DNA of 64,000 nt from JAILEN01 sp036723975 (GCA_036723975.1 DAIMGJ010000001.1:62001-126000), one strand, 5' to 3'; counted from the stretch's first letter, positions 44,995 through 55,081 are shown. Translations and numbers: made by a program. The notes: generated by a model not told the origin, from the letters alone.

Positions 44995-45816
44995 TTAACG
45001 TTTCAAATTGTTTGCGGTTTCCAACATGGAATCCGATGTGGTAATTGCTTTGGAATTCAACTCATAGGCTCTCTGAGAAATGATTAGATTTACCATCTCG
45101 TCAGCTACATTCACATTAGAGCCTTCCAAATACCCTTGGGCAATCGTACTTGGTGTAATAGGAAGATTGGTTGTTCTTTCATTAATGGCAGCTCCGGATG
45201 CCTCAGTAGCCGCATATAGATTTCCCGGCTGTTTTTCCAAGCCCACCGGATTTTGGAACTGGAACAACCCAACATAAGCGTTCATGGAAACATAGTTTCC
45301 ATCCGCCAGTCGATAACCAAGCAAACCGTCTTTACCGACGCTTACCGTATCGGACCCCACACCATCCGGAAGAACGATTCTCTGACCGGTACTGCTTAAA
45401 ACCTTTAATCCGCTGGAATTTGTAAGCACTCTTGAACCGTCTGCATCCAAGCTCCATCCAAAGTTACCGTCTCTGGTGTAGTAGGTTTCCCCATCTACCC
45501 CCTGTACGGAATAAAATCCGCTTCCTTCAATGGCACATGCCATCTTATTCTCGCTCGCCAAAAGTGCTCCCTGCGTAAAGGATGCATTTACGGATGCTAC
45601 TCTGGTACCCAATCCCACCTGCGCAGCCGTCGGTTTTGTTTCGCCGTTTGCCGTTGTTGTCTCTGCCTGCAACGTCTGATATAGCAAAGACTTAAACTGG
45701 GTACTCTGTGATTTATATGCTGTAGTGTTAACATTTGCAATATTATTTGCGATATTGTCAACGGATGTTTGTTCGGAACGCATTCCGGACGCCGCTGTCC
45801 AAAGTGATCTCAACAT
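44995..45816 (-). CDS. flhP: Flagellar rod/hook-basal body protein (FlhP/FlgG type)
   Basis: A 273-residue rod protein. N-terminal MLRSLWTAASGMRSEQTSVDNIANNIANVNT and C-terminal AYELNSKAITTSDSMLETANNLKR are the paired terminal signatures of the FlgG family, which pack as coiled helices in the rod. Placement after flhO and mbl matches Bacillus flhP. A ribosome site GGAGAATTGTT precedes the ATG. Confidence 0.88.
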   Translation of the reverse strand: MLRSLWTAASGMRSEQTSVDNIANNIANVNTTAYKSQSTQFKSLLYQTLQAETTTANGETKPTAAQVGLGTRVASVNASFTQGALLASENKMACAIEGSGFYSVQGVDGETYYTRDGNFGWSLDADGSRVLTNSSGLKVLSSTGQRIVLPDGVGSDTVSVGKDGLLGYRLADGNYVSMNAYVGLFQFQNPVGLEKQPGNLYAATEASGAAINERTTNLPITPSTIAQGYLEGSNVNVADEMVNLIISQRAYELNSKAITTSDSMLETANNLKR

Positions 45817-45841
45817 AACAATTCTCCTATCTGCCTAATGC

Positions 45842-46645
45842 TTAGACTCTACCAACCTGGCTGACTGCCATTTCCAAAGTTTCATCTTCGGTCTGAATCA
45901 TCTTCTGACCTGCCTCGTAAGCTCGCTGGATGGTAATCATGCTAACCATCTCATCCACGATATTTACATTTGCCGTTTCCAAGCATCCTTGCTCGACAGA
46001 AGCATCGGAAGCGATGAGCGTCGCTCCTGCCACCGGTTCAAACAGGTTTTCCCCGTACTTTGCCAAATAGTCATAGTTTTCAAAATCAACCAAACCGATT
46101 TGACCGACAACCTGTCCGCCCTGATAAATCAATCCTTGAGAATTAATGGAGTATTCCTGCACGGGGTCAATGCGAACATGGGCAGCATCACCGGTCTGTC
46201 CGTTTAAAGCCGCCTGTGCATTTAGAAGATAATCACCGTCACTTGTCACAAAGTATCCGTCTTTGTTGACGGTGAACTCCCCGTTTCGTGTGTATTTAAT
46301 GGAAGTGTTTCCCTGTTTGTCCGTAAACTCAATGGCAAAGAATCCCATTCCGCTGATGGCCAAGTCAGAAGGTTTATCCGTGATTCGAAAACTTCCCTGA
46401 CTGTAATCGGTATACGTTTCTCCGATATCAACGCCCAGATTGATATTACCGATACGTCGCGGCATATAACTTCCCACAGAAGTGTCCTTTATTTTAATCG
46501 CTAACGTGTCATCAAAGGATTGAGCAGTTGCTCCTTCTTTCTTATATCCGACGGTGTTGGAGTTAGCGAGATTGTTGGTTAATGTATCCAATCTTCGCTG
46601 CTCATTAATCATGCCGGTATAAGCAGTATATAATCCTTTTACCAT
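45842..46645 (-). CDS. flhO: Flagellar rod/hook-basal body protein (FlhO/FlgF type)
   Basis: A 267-residue rod protein with N-terminal MVKGLYTAYTGMINEQRRLD, LTNNLANSNTVGYKKEG and C-terminal IQRAYEAGQKMIQTEDETLE. It is the proximal-type partner of flhP. The start at 46645 has AAAGGAGG 7 nt upstream; a longer open frame to 46720 has none. A sigma-D-like promoter lies upstream, beyond the terminator of mbl. Confidence 0.88.
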   Translation of the reverse strand: MVKGLYTAYTGMINEQRRLDTLTNNLANSNTVGYKKEGATAQSFDDTLAIKIKDTSVGSYMPRRIGNINLGVDIGETYTDYSQGSFRITDKPSDLAISGMGFFAIEFTDKQGNTSIKYTRNGEFTVNKDGYFVTSDGDYLLNAQAALNGQTGDAAHVRIDPVQEYSINSQGLIYQGGQVVGQIGLVDFENYDYLAKYGENLFEPVAGATLIASDASVEQGCLETANVNIVDEMVSMITIQRAYEAGQKMIQTEDETLEMAVSQVGRV

Positions 46646-46724
46646 TTGGCCTCCTTTGCTTTTTACGGCCTCTTCCATGAAAAGACTTATCTCCCTGATA
46701 AAAACCGTAAAGCATCTCATTCAT

Positions 46725-46752
46725 TCTATCGGACAATCTACACAAATACTTT
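46725..46752 (-). promoter_or_regulatory. Sigma-D (sigma-28)-like promoter for flhO-flhP
   Basis: On the minus strand TAAA (46749-46752), 16 nt, TCCGATAG (46725-46732), against the consensus TAAA-N15-GCCGATAA. The match, 6 of 8 in the -10 element, and the following flagellar genes agree with sigma-D control. Confidence 0.65.
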
Positions 46753-46760
46753 AGCACAAA

Positions 46761-46792
46761 AATACCGATCTGAAAAATATTTCAGATCGGTA
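46761..46792 (-). terminator. Terminator of mbl
   Basis: ATACCGATCTGAA (46761-46773) pairs perfectly with TTCAGATCGGTAT (46780-46792); the minus-strand transcript then runs into TTTTTG. Confidence 0.85.
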
Positions 46793-46802
46793 TATATACT
46801 TT

Positions 46803-47813
46803 TTAATCCTGAACTTTTATTCCGGTTTCTCCGGCCATAAATTCAACGTACTTTCCGGTTCCCACAGCTACGCAGGTCATAGGATCTTCTGCAGTCATAG
46901 TGTTGATTCCGGTACGTTCTTCCATAAGAGACTCAAGTCCGCGAAGCAATGCACCACCACCTGTAAGAATGATTCCACGATCGGCTACGTCTGCAGCCAA
47001 CTCCGGCGGAGTCTTTTCCAATACAGAGTGAACAGCCTCCACAATATTGGTCGTCGGCTCGCGAAGAGCTTCTTCCATCTCCTCGGAAGAAACCTCAATC
47101 ATCTTTGGCAAACCGGTAACCAAGTTACGTCCGCGAACATCCATGGTCTCCGGCTCGGCAAGCGGGAAGCAGGTTCCCACGTTAATCTTAACGTCTTCTG
47201 CGGTACGCTCGCCAATCAAAAGGTTGTGTTTCTTTCTCATATAGCGAACGATAGCTTCATCAAAATCGTCACCTGCAATCTTGATAGATGTGCTGACAAC
47301 AGATCCTCCCAATGAAATAACCGCAATATCGGAAGTACCACCACCGATATCTACAATCATGTTACCGCAAGGCTTTGAAATATCGATGCCGGCACCGATT
47401 GCTGCTGCGATTGGCTCTTCTATAATGAATACTTCTCGAGCGCCTGCTGCATATGCCGCATCCTCAACCGCACGCTTTTCCACTTCGGTAACTCCACTTG
47501 GTACACACACGGAAATACGAGGCTTACGATAGCTTCTCTTTCCGAGAGCTTTCTGAATGAAATACTTAATCATCTTTTCTGTCACGGTATAGTCGGAAAT
47601 AACACCCTGGCGAAGCGGACGAACCGCAACAATATTTCCCGGTGTACGACCAAGCATCAAACGAGCTTCTTCACCGATGGCTTTTATCTTGTTTGTATCT
47701 CTGTCAAAGGCAACTACGGAAGGCTCTTTTAAAACAACACCCTTACCTTTTACATAAACCAAAATACTAGCTGTTCCTAAATCTATTCCAATATCTGCTG
47801 AATTAAACGGCAT
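46803..47813 (-). CDS. mbl: Rod shape-determining actin homologue (MreB/Mbl)
   Basis: A 336-residue bacterial actin that directs cell-wall synthesis. Nucleotide-binding segments: ADIGIDLGTASILVY, IVDIGGGTSDIAVI and IILTGGGALLRGLE. Position upstream of flhO-flhP matches Bacillus mbl; a lone mreB is the other possibility. The start at 47813 has AAAGGAG 8 nt upstream; the frame stays open to 47873 without a ribosome site. Confidence 0.9.
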   Translation of the reverse strand: MPFNSADIGIDLGTASILVYVKGKGVVLKEPSVVAFDRDTNKIKAIGEEARLMLGRTPGNIVAVRPLRQGVISDYTVTEKMIKYFIQKALGKRSYRKPRISVCVPSGVTEVEKRAVEDAAYAAGAREVFIIEEPIAAAIGAGIDISKPCGNMIVDIGGGTSDIAVISLGGSVVSTSIKIAGDDFDEAIVRYMRKKHNLLIGERTAEDVKINVGTCFPLAEPETMDVRGRNLVTGLPKMIEVSSEEMEEALREPTTNIVEAVHSVLEKTPPELAADVADRGIILTGGGALLRGLESLMEERTGINTMTAEDPMTCVAVGTGKYVEFMAGETGIKVQD

Positions 47814-47887
47814 GACATGAACTCCTTTCAAAAACAATAAGGCACTATTTCCATTATATCCATTTGTTTTCAATTTTCAATATATAA

Positions 47888-50725
47888 TTATTTCAGGTAA
47901 GGTTTTACATATTGTCCTGTGTAGGACTTCGTGCACTTTGCCACTTCTTCAGGAGTTCCCACGGCCACCACAGTACCACCGCGGTCGCCTCCTTCCGGTC
48001 CGAGATCGATGATGTAATCCGCCGTTTTGATTACATCCAAGTTGTGTTCAATGACCACAACGGAATTTCCTCCCTCGGAAAGCTTATGCAAAATCTGTAC
48101 CAGCTTATTCACATCCTCAAAATGAAGTCCGGTGGTGGGCTCATCCAGAATATAGATAGTCTTTCCGGTGCTTCGTCTGGAAAGTTCCGTGGCAAGTTTG
48201 ATACGCTGTGCCTCTCCTCCGGACAATTCCGTGGAAGGCTGACCGAGTTTGATATACCCAAGCCCCACATCATTTAACGTTTCAATCTTTCGGCGAATGC
48301 TCGGTACGTTTTTGAAAAACTCTACCGCTTCCTCCACCGTCATATCCAAAACCTCATAGATGTTTTTTCCTTTATATTTTACTTCCAAGGTCTCACGGTT
48401 GTAGCGCTTTCCATGGCACACTTCGCAGGGCACATAAACATCCGGCAGGAAATGCATCTCAATCTTTACAATACCATCGCCCGAGCAGGCTTCACAGCGG
48501 CCGCCCTTTACATTGAAGCTGAAGCGCCCCTTTTGGTAACCTCTTGCTTTCGCATCTGCCGTAGACGCAAACAGGTCACGAATCAAATCAAAGGTTCCGG
48601 TATAAGTAGCCGGATTGGAGCGCGGTGTACGTCCGATAGGGGACTGATCGATATCAATTACCTTATCCAGCTGTTCCACTCCCAAAATCCTTTTGTGGGC
48701 ACCCGGAATCTTATGAGCATGATTTAACTTTTTTGCAAGGCTCTTGTATAAGATTTCGTTAATCAAAGAGCTCTTTCCGGAACCGGACACACCGGTGATA
48801 CAGGTAACCACTCCCAGCGGGATATCCACATCGATATTTTTTAAGTTATGTTCCTTTGCACCCTGGATGGTCAAAAATCCTGTCGGTTTCTTTCGGATCT
48901 TCGGAACCTCAATCTTCTTCTTTCCCGATAAGTACTGTCCGGTAATGGAGCGTGGTTCATTCATAATATCTTCCACGCTTCCGCAAGCCACCACTTCTCC
49001 ACCGGTTTCTCCCGCGCCGGGACCGATATCCACAATGTAGTCTGCCTGACGCATGGTGTCTTCATCATGCTCCACCACAATCAATGTGTTACCTAAATCA
49101 CGAAGTCCACGAAGAGAATTCAAAAGCTTATCATTATCCTTCTGATGGAGTCCGATACTGGGCTCATCTAAAATGTAGCAAACACCCACCAAGCCGGAAC
49201 CGATCTGTGTTGCCAGACGAATACGCTGGGACTCGCCTCCGGACAATGTGCCTGTGGATCGGGACAAAGAAAGATAATCCAATCCCACGTCATTTAAAAA
49301 GCCTACTCTGGCTTTGATTTCTTTTAATACCAGTCGGCCGACCTGCATCTGGTAATCCGTCAGTTTCAAATTATCCAAAAACACAGCCAAATCTCTTACC
49401 GGCATAGTGGTAATCTCATAAATATTCTTATCGCAAACCGTAACCGAAAGAGAAGACTTCTTTAATCTCTGACCGCCGCAAACCGGGCAAGGAGAAATCT
49501 CCATGTATTCCTCATAATTGGATCTGGACCATTCCGACTTTGTCTCACGGTATCTGCGTTTCGAGTTTGCAATCAATCCTTCAAACTGCACATCATAGAT
49601 ACCCTCGCCAAACTGCCCCTTATAAGGAACTTTTACTACCTTATCAAAGCCGTAAATAAACTTCTTTCGAATTTCCTCCGGCAAATCTTCATAAGGGGTA
49701 TCCAGGCTAAACTTATATTCTTTCGCTAAAGCTTCCAGAATCGCATGGGTATAACTCTTCTTATCGGAAGAAGACTGCCAGCCCGGCACTTGAACACATC
49801 CCTCGTTAAAGCTTAAAGACATGTCCGGAATCATAAGACGCTCATCAAATTCCATCTTGTACCCCAATCCGAAGCACTCTTCGCAGGCGCCGAAGGGGTT
49901 ATTGAAGGAAAAGCTTCTCGGCTCCACTTCATCTATGGAAATACCGCAGTCAGGACAAGAAAAGCTTTCGGAAAAGCGAAGTTGCTCTCCACCGATAACA
50001 TCCACGATGGCCAATCCGTTTCCTAGTTTTAAAGCATTTTCCAAAGAGCCGGTCAAGCGCTCTTCCATACCTTCTCGCATAACAAGACGATCGATGACCA
50101 CTTCAATGTTATGCTTTTTATTTTTATCCAATTGGATCTCTTCATCCAAATCATAGACATCGCCATCTACCACCACGCGAACATAACCGCTTTTTCTGGC
50201 CCGTTCAAAAAGCTTCTCCTGGGCACCTTTGCGACCACGTACTACTGGGGAGAGCACCTGAAACTTCGTTTTCTCAGGTAGCTTCATAACCTCATCTACC
50301 ATCTGAGCCACGGTCTGCTTATAGATTTCTTTTCCGCAGTTCGGACAATGCGGAACACCGATACGGGCATACAAAAGACGGAAGTAATCGTAAATCTCCG
50401 TCACGGTTCCAACGGTAGAACGCGGATTCTTATTCGTAGATTTCTGGTCAATAGAAATGGCAGGAGGCATACCTTCGATGCGTTCCACGTCCGGCTTTTC
50501 CATCTGGCCCAAAAACTGTCTGGCGTAGCTGGAGAGAGACTCCATATAACGTCGCTGGCCTTCCGCAAAAATCGTATCAAACGCCAAAGACGACTTGCCG
50601 GAGCCGGACAATCCAGTCAGCACTACAAACTCATCTCGCGGAATTTCAAGATTAATGTGCTTCAAATTGTTCTCATTTGCACCACGAATCTTTATAAATT
50701 TTCTGTTATCTTTATTCTCTTTCAT
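47888..50725 (-). CDS. uvrA: UvrABC excinuclease subunit A
   Basis: A 945-residue damage-recognition ATPase with two ABC modules: P loops GLSGSGKSSLAFDTI (N) and GVSGSGKSSLINEIL (C), two LSGGE signatures, and zinc modules with CPNCGKE, CEECFGLG and CEACSGDG...CEVC. It loads UvrB at lesions. It lies 58 nt after uvrB and shares its SOS-type promoter. Confidence 0.97.
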   Translation of the reverse strand: MKENKDNRKFIKIRGANENNLKHINLEIPRDEFVVLTGLSGSGKSSLAFDTIFAEGQRRYMESLSSYARQFLGQMEKPDVERIEGMPPAISIDQKSTNKNPRSTVGTVTEIYDYFRLLYARIGVPHCPNCGKEIYKQTVAQMVDEVMKLPEKTKFQVLSPVVRGRKGAQEKLFERARKSGYVRVVVDGDVYDLDEEIQLDKNKKHNIEVVIDRLVMREGMEERLTGSLENALKLGNGLAIVDVIGGEQLRFSESFSCPDCGISIDEVEPRSFSFNNPFGACEECFGLGYKMEFDERLMIPDMSLSFNEGCVQVPGWQSSSDKKSYTHAILEALAKEYKFSLDTPYEDLPEEIRKKFIYGFDKVVKVPYKGQFGEGIYDVQFEGLIANSKRRYRETKSEWSRSNYEEYMEISPCPVCGGQRLKKSSLSVTVCDKNIYEITTMPVRDLAVFLDNLKLTDYQMQVGRLVLKEIKARVGFLNDVGLDYLSLSRSTGTLSGGESQRIRLATQIGSGLVGVCYILDEPSIGLHQKDNDKLLNSLRGLRDLGNTLIVVEHDEDTMRQADYIVDIGPGAGETGGEVVACGSVEDIMNEPRSITGQYLSGKKKIEVPKIRKKPTGFLTIQGAKEHNLKNIDVDIPLGVVTCITGVSGSGKSSLINEILYKSLAKKLNHAHKIPGAHKRILGVEQLDKVIDIDQSPIGRTPRSNPATYTGTFDLIRDLFASTADAKARGYQKGRFSFNVKGGRCEACSGDGIVKIEMHFLPDVYVPCEVCHGKRYNRETLEVKYKGKNIYEVLDMTVEEAVEFFKNVPSIRRKIETLNDVGLGYIKLGQPSTELSGGEAQRIKLATELSRRSTGKTIYILDEPTTGLHFEDVNKLVQILHKLSEGGNSVVVIEHNLDVIKTADYIIDLGPEGGDRGGTVVAVGTPEEVAKCTKSYTGQYVKPYLK

Positions 50726-50783
50726 AAATCCTATATCCTCTAGTCAGAAATTTTGAAGTAAATCACAAAATTTCTTAACTATA

Positions 50784-52769
50784 CTATATTTGTATCTCAC
50801 GTAACATATTTTTTAATTCTACGATTCTGTCTCTGTACTGGGCGGCCATTTCGAAGTTTAGGTCGGCGGCCGCAGACTCCATCTTCTTCTTCATCTTCGC
50901 AATAAGTTTTTCGAGTTCCTGCGGAGACATCTCTTCAGGTGCGCGATTCTCTTCCATTTCGTCGTGAGCCACTGCCTTGGAGATGGCAATGGTTTCGCGA
51001 ACCTTCTTTTCAATGGTGGTAGGAGTGATTCCATTGGCTTCGTTGTACGCCATCTGTATTTCTCGACGATGCTTGGTGGTCTCGATGGCTGCCTTCATGG
51101 AGTCGGTCATGGTATCCGCATACATGATGACATGGCCTTCGGAATTTCGGGCTGCACGTCCGATGGTCTGAATCAGTGACCGCTCGGAACGAAGGAAGCC
51201 TTCCTTGTCCGCATCCAAAATCGCCACTAAGGTAATCTCCGGAATATCCAATCCCTCTCGAAGAAGATTGATACCCACCAATACATCAAAGACACCCAAT
51301 CGCAAATCTCGAATAATTTCGGAGCGCTCCAAGGTATCAATGTCAGAGTGTAAATACTTTACTTTTATTCCAAGTTCTTGTAAGTAGCTTGTCAAATCCT
51401 CTGCCATGCGCTTGGTTAAGGTCGTTATCAAAACTTTGTGTTCAGCAGCGGTTTCTTTTTTTATTTCAAACACCAGATCATCAATCTGTCCCTCCACCGG
51501 GCGGACATCGATATCCGGATCCAAAAGCCCGGTAGGTCGAATCACCTGCTCTGCACGAAGCATCTCATGTTCTTCTTCATACTCTGCCGGTGTGGCAGAA
51601 ACAAACAAAAGCTGATCCAGCTTGGTCTCCCACTCTGCAAAATTCAGTGGACGGTTATCAAGCGCCGAAGGCAAACGAAATCCATAATCCACCAAAGTCG
51701 TCTTTCGGGATCTGTCCCCCGCATACATACCGCGTATCTGCGGTACTGTCATATGGGACTCATCGATAATCAAAAGGTAATCGTCACCGAAGTAATCCAT
51801 CAAACACATGGGTGGTTCTCCGGGCTTTTGTCCTGTTAAATATCTGGAATAATTTTCAATACCGCTACAGAATCCGGTCTCACGCATCATTTCCACATCG
51901 AAGTTGGTACGCTCCGAGATGCGTTGGGCTTCAATTAATTTTCCTTCCGACTTAAAGAAGGCCACCCGCTCTTTTAACTCTTCTTCAATGGCATCACAAG
52001 CCGTCTTTATCTTTTCCTGCGGTACCACGTAATGGGACGCCGGGAAGATGGCCGCATGTTTTAATTCACGCTTCACACGACCGGACAATAAATCCGTCTC
52101 GCAAATGCGGTCGATCTCATCTCCGAAGAATTCGATACGATAAGAAAACTCGGACACATTTGCCGGAATCACTTCCAGCACATCTCCTCTGACACGGAAG
52201 GTACCACGGGTAAAATCCATATCGTTTCGCACGTACTGCATATCAATCAACTGATGAATCACTTCATCACGATCAATCTGCTGCCCTTCACGCAGGGAAA
52301 TCATCATATTCTCATAATCATCCGGGCTACCGATACCGTAGATACAGGAAACAGAGGATACAATAATGACATCCTTCCGCTCTGACATAGATGCGGTAGC
52401 CGACAAGCGAAGCTTATCAATCTCATCATTGATGGCAGAATCCTTTGCGATATAAGTATCCGTCTGCGGCACATAGGCCTCCGGTTGGTAATAATCGTAG
52501 TAAGACACAAAATACTCCACCGCGTTTTCCGGGAAGAATTCTTTCATCTCCGAATACAACTGTCCCGCCAGGGTCTTATTATGTGAAATAATTAAAGTTG
52601 GTTTGTTCAGCGCAGCAATCACATTAGCCATGGTAAAGGTCTTACCGGAACCGGTGACACCCAGTAACGTCTGCATCTGATTTCCTTCTTTAAAACCCTG
52701 TACTAGTTTTTCTATGGCCTGGGGCTGATCCCCTGTGGGCTGATACTCCGAATGTAACTTAAAATCCAT
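50784..52769 (-). CDS. uvrB: UvrABC excinuclease subunit B
   Basis: A 661-residue helicase-like subunit. P loop GVTGSGKTFTMAN, the beta-hairpin region YYDYYQPEAYVPQTDTYI, helicase motifs DESHMTVPQIRGM and QTIGRAARN, and the terminal UVR segment (AAADLNFEMAAQYRDRI) that contacts UvrC. It heads the uvrBA unit. Confidence 0.97.
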   Translation of the reverse strand: MDFKLHSEYQPTGDQPQAIEKLVQGFKEGNQMQTLLGVTGSGKTFTMANVIAALNKPTLIISHNKTLAGQLYSEMKEFFPENAVEYFVSYYDYYQPEAYVPQTDTYIAKDSAINDEIDKLRLSATASMSERKDVIIVSSVSCIYGIGSPDDYENMMISLREGQQIDRDEVIHQLIDMQYVRNDMDFTRGTFRVRGDVLEVIPANVSEFSYRIEFFGDEIDRICETDLLSGRVKRELKHAAIFPASHYVVPQEKIKTACDAIEEELKERVAFFKSEGKLIEAQRISERTNFDVEMMRETGFCSGIENYSRYLTGQKPGEPPMCLMDYFGDDYLLIIDESHMTVPQIRGMYAGDRSRKTTLVDYGFRLPSALDNRPLNFAEWETKLDQLLFVSATPAEYEEEHEMLRAEQVIRPTGLLDPDIDVRPVEGQIDDLVFEIKKETAAEHKVLITTLTKRMAEDLTSYLQELGIKVKYLHSDIDTLERSEIIRDLRLGVFDVLVGINLLREGLDIPEITLVAILDADKEGFLRSERSLIQTIGRAARNSEGHVIMYADTMTDSMKAAIETTKHRREIQMAYNEANGITPTTIEKKVRETIAISKAVAHDEMEENRAPEEMSPQELEKLIAKMKKKMESAAADLNFEMAAQYRDRIVELKNMLREIQI

Positions 52770-52796
52770 CTTTCAATACCTAAATAAACAAAACAA

Positions 52797-52831
52797 AAAT
52801 GGTATACCAGTTGATACCTAGTATACCATTT
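52797..52831 (-). terminator. Terminator of the EAL/kinase operon, overlapping the uvrB promoter
   Basis: AAATGGTATAC (52797-52807) pairs perfectly with GTATACCATTT (52821-52831). A T-rich stretch follows on the minus strand. The right arm also holds the uvrB -10 box. Confidence 0.8.
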
Positions 52832-52869
52832 CCATAATTCACTGTCTATGATTTTCAGAACGTTTGTTC
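52820..52869 (-). promoter_or_regulatory. uvrBA promoter with LexA (SOS) box
   Basis: Minus strand TAGACA (52843-52848), 17 nt, TATACT (52820-52825). GAACAAACGTTC (52858-52869) is a perfect GAAC-N4-GTTC LexA operator of the Gram-positive type, 9 bp upstream of the -35 box. Confidence 0.8.
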
Positions 52870-52987
52870 TTTTTAATGGGCAAAAGCCTCCCACATCTTC
52901 TTTTTTGTCTAAAAGCTTTACCTGTCTTGAAATTACATCATTATTCGCCAACCATTCGCCAACGGAATTATTATCCCTTGCATCGAT

Positions 52988-55081
52988 TCATCCATTTGAG
53001 GACAAAACCAGCGTCTCTTTTTCCACTGCCGGGCTATACAAATATCCTTGGTAAATATGACATCCGATTCTATCCAAGGCATCCCGCTCCTCTTCCGTTT
53101 CCACATATTCGGCAATCACCTGAAAATCCAGAGATTCGGAAAGATAAACGATCGAAGCGATAATCTCTTTGGTTCGTTCATTATGCAGCAAAGATTTTAC
53201 CAGATTCCCGTCCAGCTTTACAAAATCAAACTGATTGTGTTGCAGATACTGAAGTGAAGTATGTCCCATACTGAAATCATCCAGGGCAAACACATATCCG
53301 AAGGCTCGCATCATCTTCATTCGTTCGCCGGTGGCTTCCGTCGTTATCAGTTCCGTTTCTTCCGTAATCTCCAGGCAAATATTTCCGCTTTTTAATTTAT
53401 ACCGGATTGCCATTTCCTGTAAGAAAGGAATGAATCGTTTATCATAAAAAGTGGCTGCCGTCACATTCACACTCAGTTTAAAATCTTCTCCGAAGGCATC
53501 ACGGAATTCCTCGGAATCACGAATCGCATTTTCTATAATATAAGTTTCCAAATCGTATAGTTTTCTACTTTCTTTTGCAATCCGAATCACAAGTGGCGGA
53601 TATACGATTCCGTATTTCACATGATTCCAGCGAAGAAGTGCCTCTGTTCCCACGCATTTTCCCACAGAGTTATACTGGGGTTGATACTTTATGAGAAGCG
53701 GACTTTCCGTACTGCCCAAGAGTTTCTCGGATACCGAAGCGGTTAAAGCATCTTCCAAATCCGTAGCCAAACTCTTTGCAAGCCTTCCCACGTTCCCTTC
53801 TTCATCCGTCAAAACAACTTCCTCAAGGGTCGCTTCACTCTTTTTGAATCTCTCCACCAAATCACTTAAGGCAAGGGAAAAATCATCCGCAGATTTCTTT
53901 TCGTAGAAAACCAAAAACGGAGCATAGCACGCCGCAGAAATCAAAATATTTAACAGTTGTACCACCACACCTCTTACGGATCCCGTTGCCAAATATCCGC
54001 TCATCAATGCCGGTGTCGTCCACACCACTTCATTTGTCACATAGGGCAAATACCCAACCTTTGTAAGTACATAGGCGTTGGTAAAACAAAGCATGGGTGC
54101 AAGGATAAAGGGTATCGCCATCTGCGGATTATAAATCACCGGAAGTCCGAACACCAACAGTTCCCCGATATTAAACACCCCCGGAAGAAATGCCATACTG
54201 GATAGTCTTTTGGTAGAGGCGCGTTTTCCGAATACCATCATTGCGACAAGTAGTCCGATGGTACATCCGGATCCTCCCATGTTTACAAAGGTATCAATAA
54301 AGCTCTTTGAAACTATCTCCCCGGGTAAAATCGTTACAAACAGATTCTCCGCCACCTGATTTAATACGTTGTTTCCGTGGATTCCAAACCACCACATGAC
54401 ACTGACTAAATTCACGAACAAAAGTCCGCTGGAATAGGACCGATGCATCCTTAAAAAGATGGCATCCATGACCCGCATAAAAAGATGCTGCACACTCTCC
54501 ACGTCAAAACAAACCGTAATCATATAATTTGCTACCGCAAAGCAAAGAGTTACACACAAATAGGGGAGAATCACATATAAAGCAGCATTAAATACGGAAT
54601 CCGCCCCATCCACAAAAAGACCTTTTCTTGTTTGAAACATCTTTTCAAATCTATGAAAAAGCGCAGAGCCGATGATTCCCGCCAACATACCGGAAAAGAC
54701 GCCCTGACCGGAAAGAAGGGAAACGTCCGGCTTGCCGGTAAAGAATCCCACCAATATAAAAAATCCCGTCAGACATCCCAAAAGACTTCCGAATCGAAAT
54801 ACAATCCGAAGTCCGTCTTCCTTTTGATCCATATAGGTAAAATTCAAGGCAACCGTAATATATACCGCCAACACACCGACAGAGGCTTTTTGAACTGCCA
54901 AAATAATACCGCGGAAGGCACCTCCCATAAACGTATTTAAAAATTCTTGATATCCCTGTACCGGAAATCCGTTTAGCAGTACCGTAATGCTTCCGATAAA
55001 AAGAATCGGAAGCATCATTGCAAGGCTAAGCCTTATAATCCGTGCCACAAAAGACATACTTTTTAACACTTTTGTTTTCAT
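52988..55081 (-). CDS. PTS EIIC-like permease fused to EAL phosphodiesterase
   Basis: A 697-residue fusion. Residues 1-395 form about ten membrane helices of the cellobiose/chitobiose EIIC type, with the sugar-site His in WFGIHGNN (about 235) and Glu in FNIGELLVFGLP (about 307) and VNMGGSGCT nearby. Residues 455-690 are an EAL domain: EALLRWNH, EITEET, LDDFSMGHTSL (usually DDFGTGYSSL), VKLDG, EYVETEEE and YQGYLYS; all metal and catalytic residues appear present, the loop is altered. It lacks EIIA/EIIB, so it may sense rather than transport a sugar and set c-di-GMP. It overlaps the hybrid kinase by 4 nt. Confidence 0.88.
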   Translation of the reverse strand: MKTKVLKSMSFVARIIRLSLAMMLPILFIGSITVLLNGFPVQGYQEFLNTFMGGAFRGIILAVQKASVGVLAVYITVALNFTYMDQKEDGLRIVFRFGSLLGCLTGFFILVGFFTGKPDVSLLSGQGVFSGMLAGIIGSALFHRFEKMFQTRKGLFVDGADSVFNAALYVILPYLCVTLCFAVANYMITVCFDVESVQHLFMRVMDAIFLRMHRSYSSGLLFVNLVSVMWWFGIHGNNVLNQVAENLFVTILPGEIVSKSFIDTFVNMGGSGCTIGLLVAMMVFGKRASTKRLSSMAFLPGVFNIGELLVFGLPVIYNPQMAIPFILAPMLCFTNAYVLTKVGYLPYVTNEVVWTTPALMSGYLATGSVRGVVVQLLNILISAACYAPFLVFYEKKSADDFSLALSDLVERFKKSEATLEEVVLTDEEGNVGRLAKSLATDLEDALTASVSEKLLGSTESPLLIKYQPQYNSVGKCVGTEALLRWNHVKYGIVYPPLVIRIAKESRKLYDLETYIIENAIRDSEEFRDAFGEDFKLSVNVTAATFYDKRFIPFLQEMAIRYKLKSGNICLEITEETELITTEATGERMKMMRAFGYVFALDDFSMGHTSLQYLQHNQFDFVKLDGNLVKSLLHNERTKEIIASIVYLSESLDFQVIAEYVETEEERDALDRIGCHIYQGYLYSPAVEKETLVLSSNG

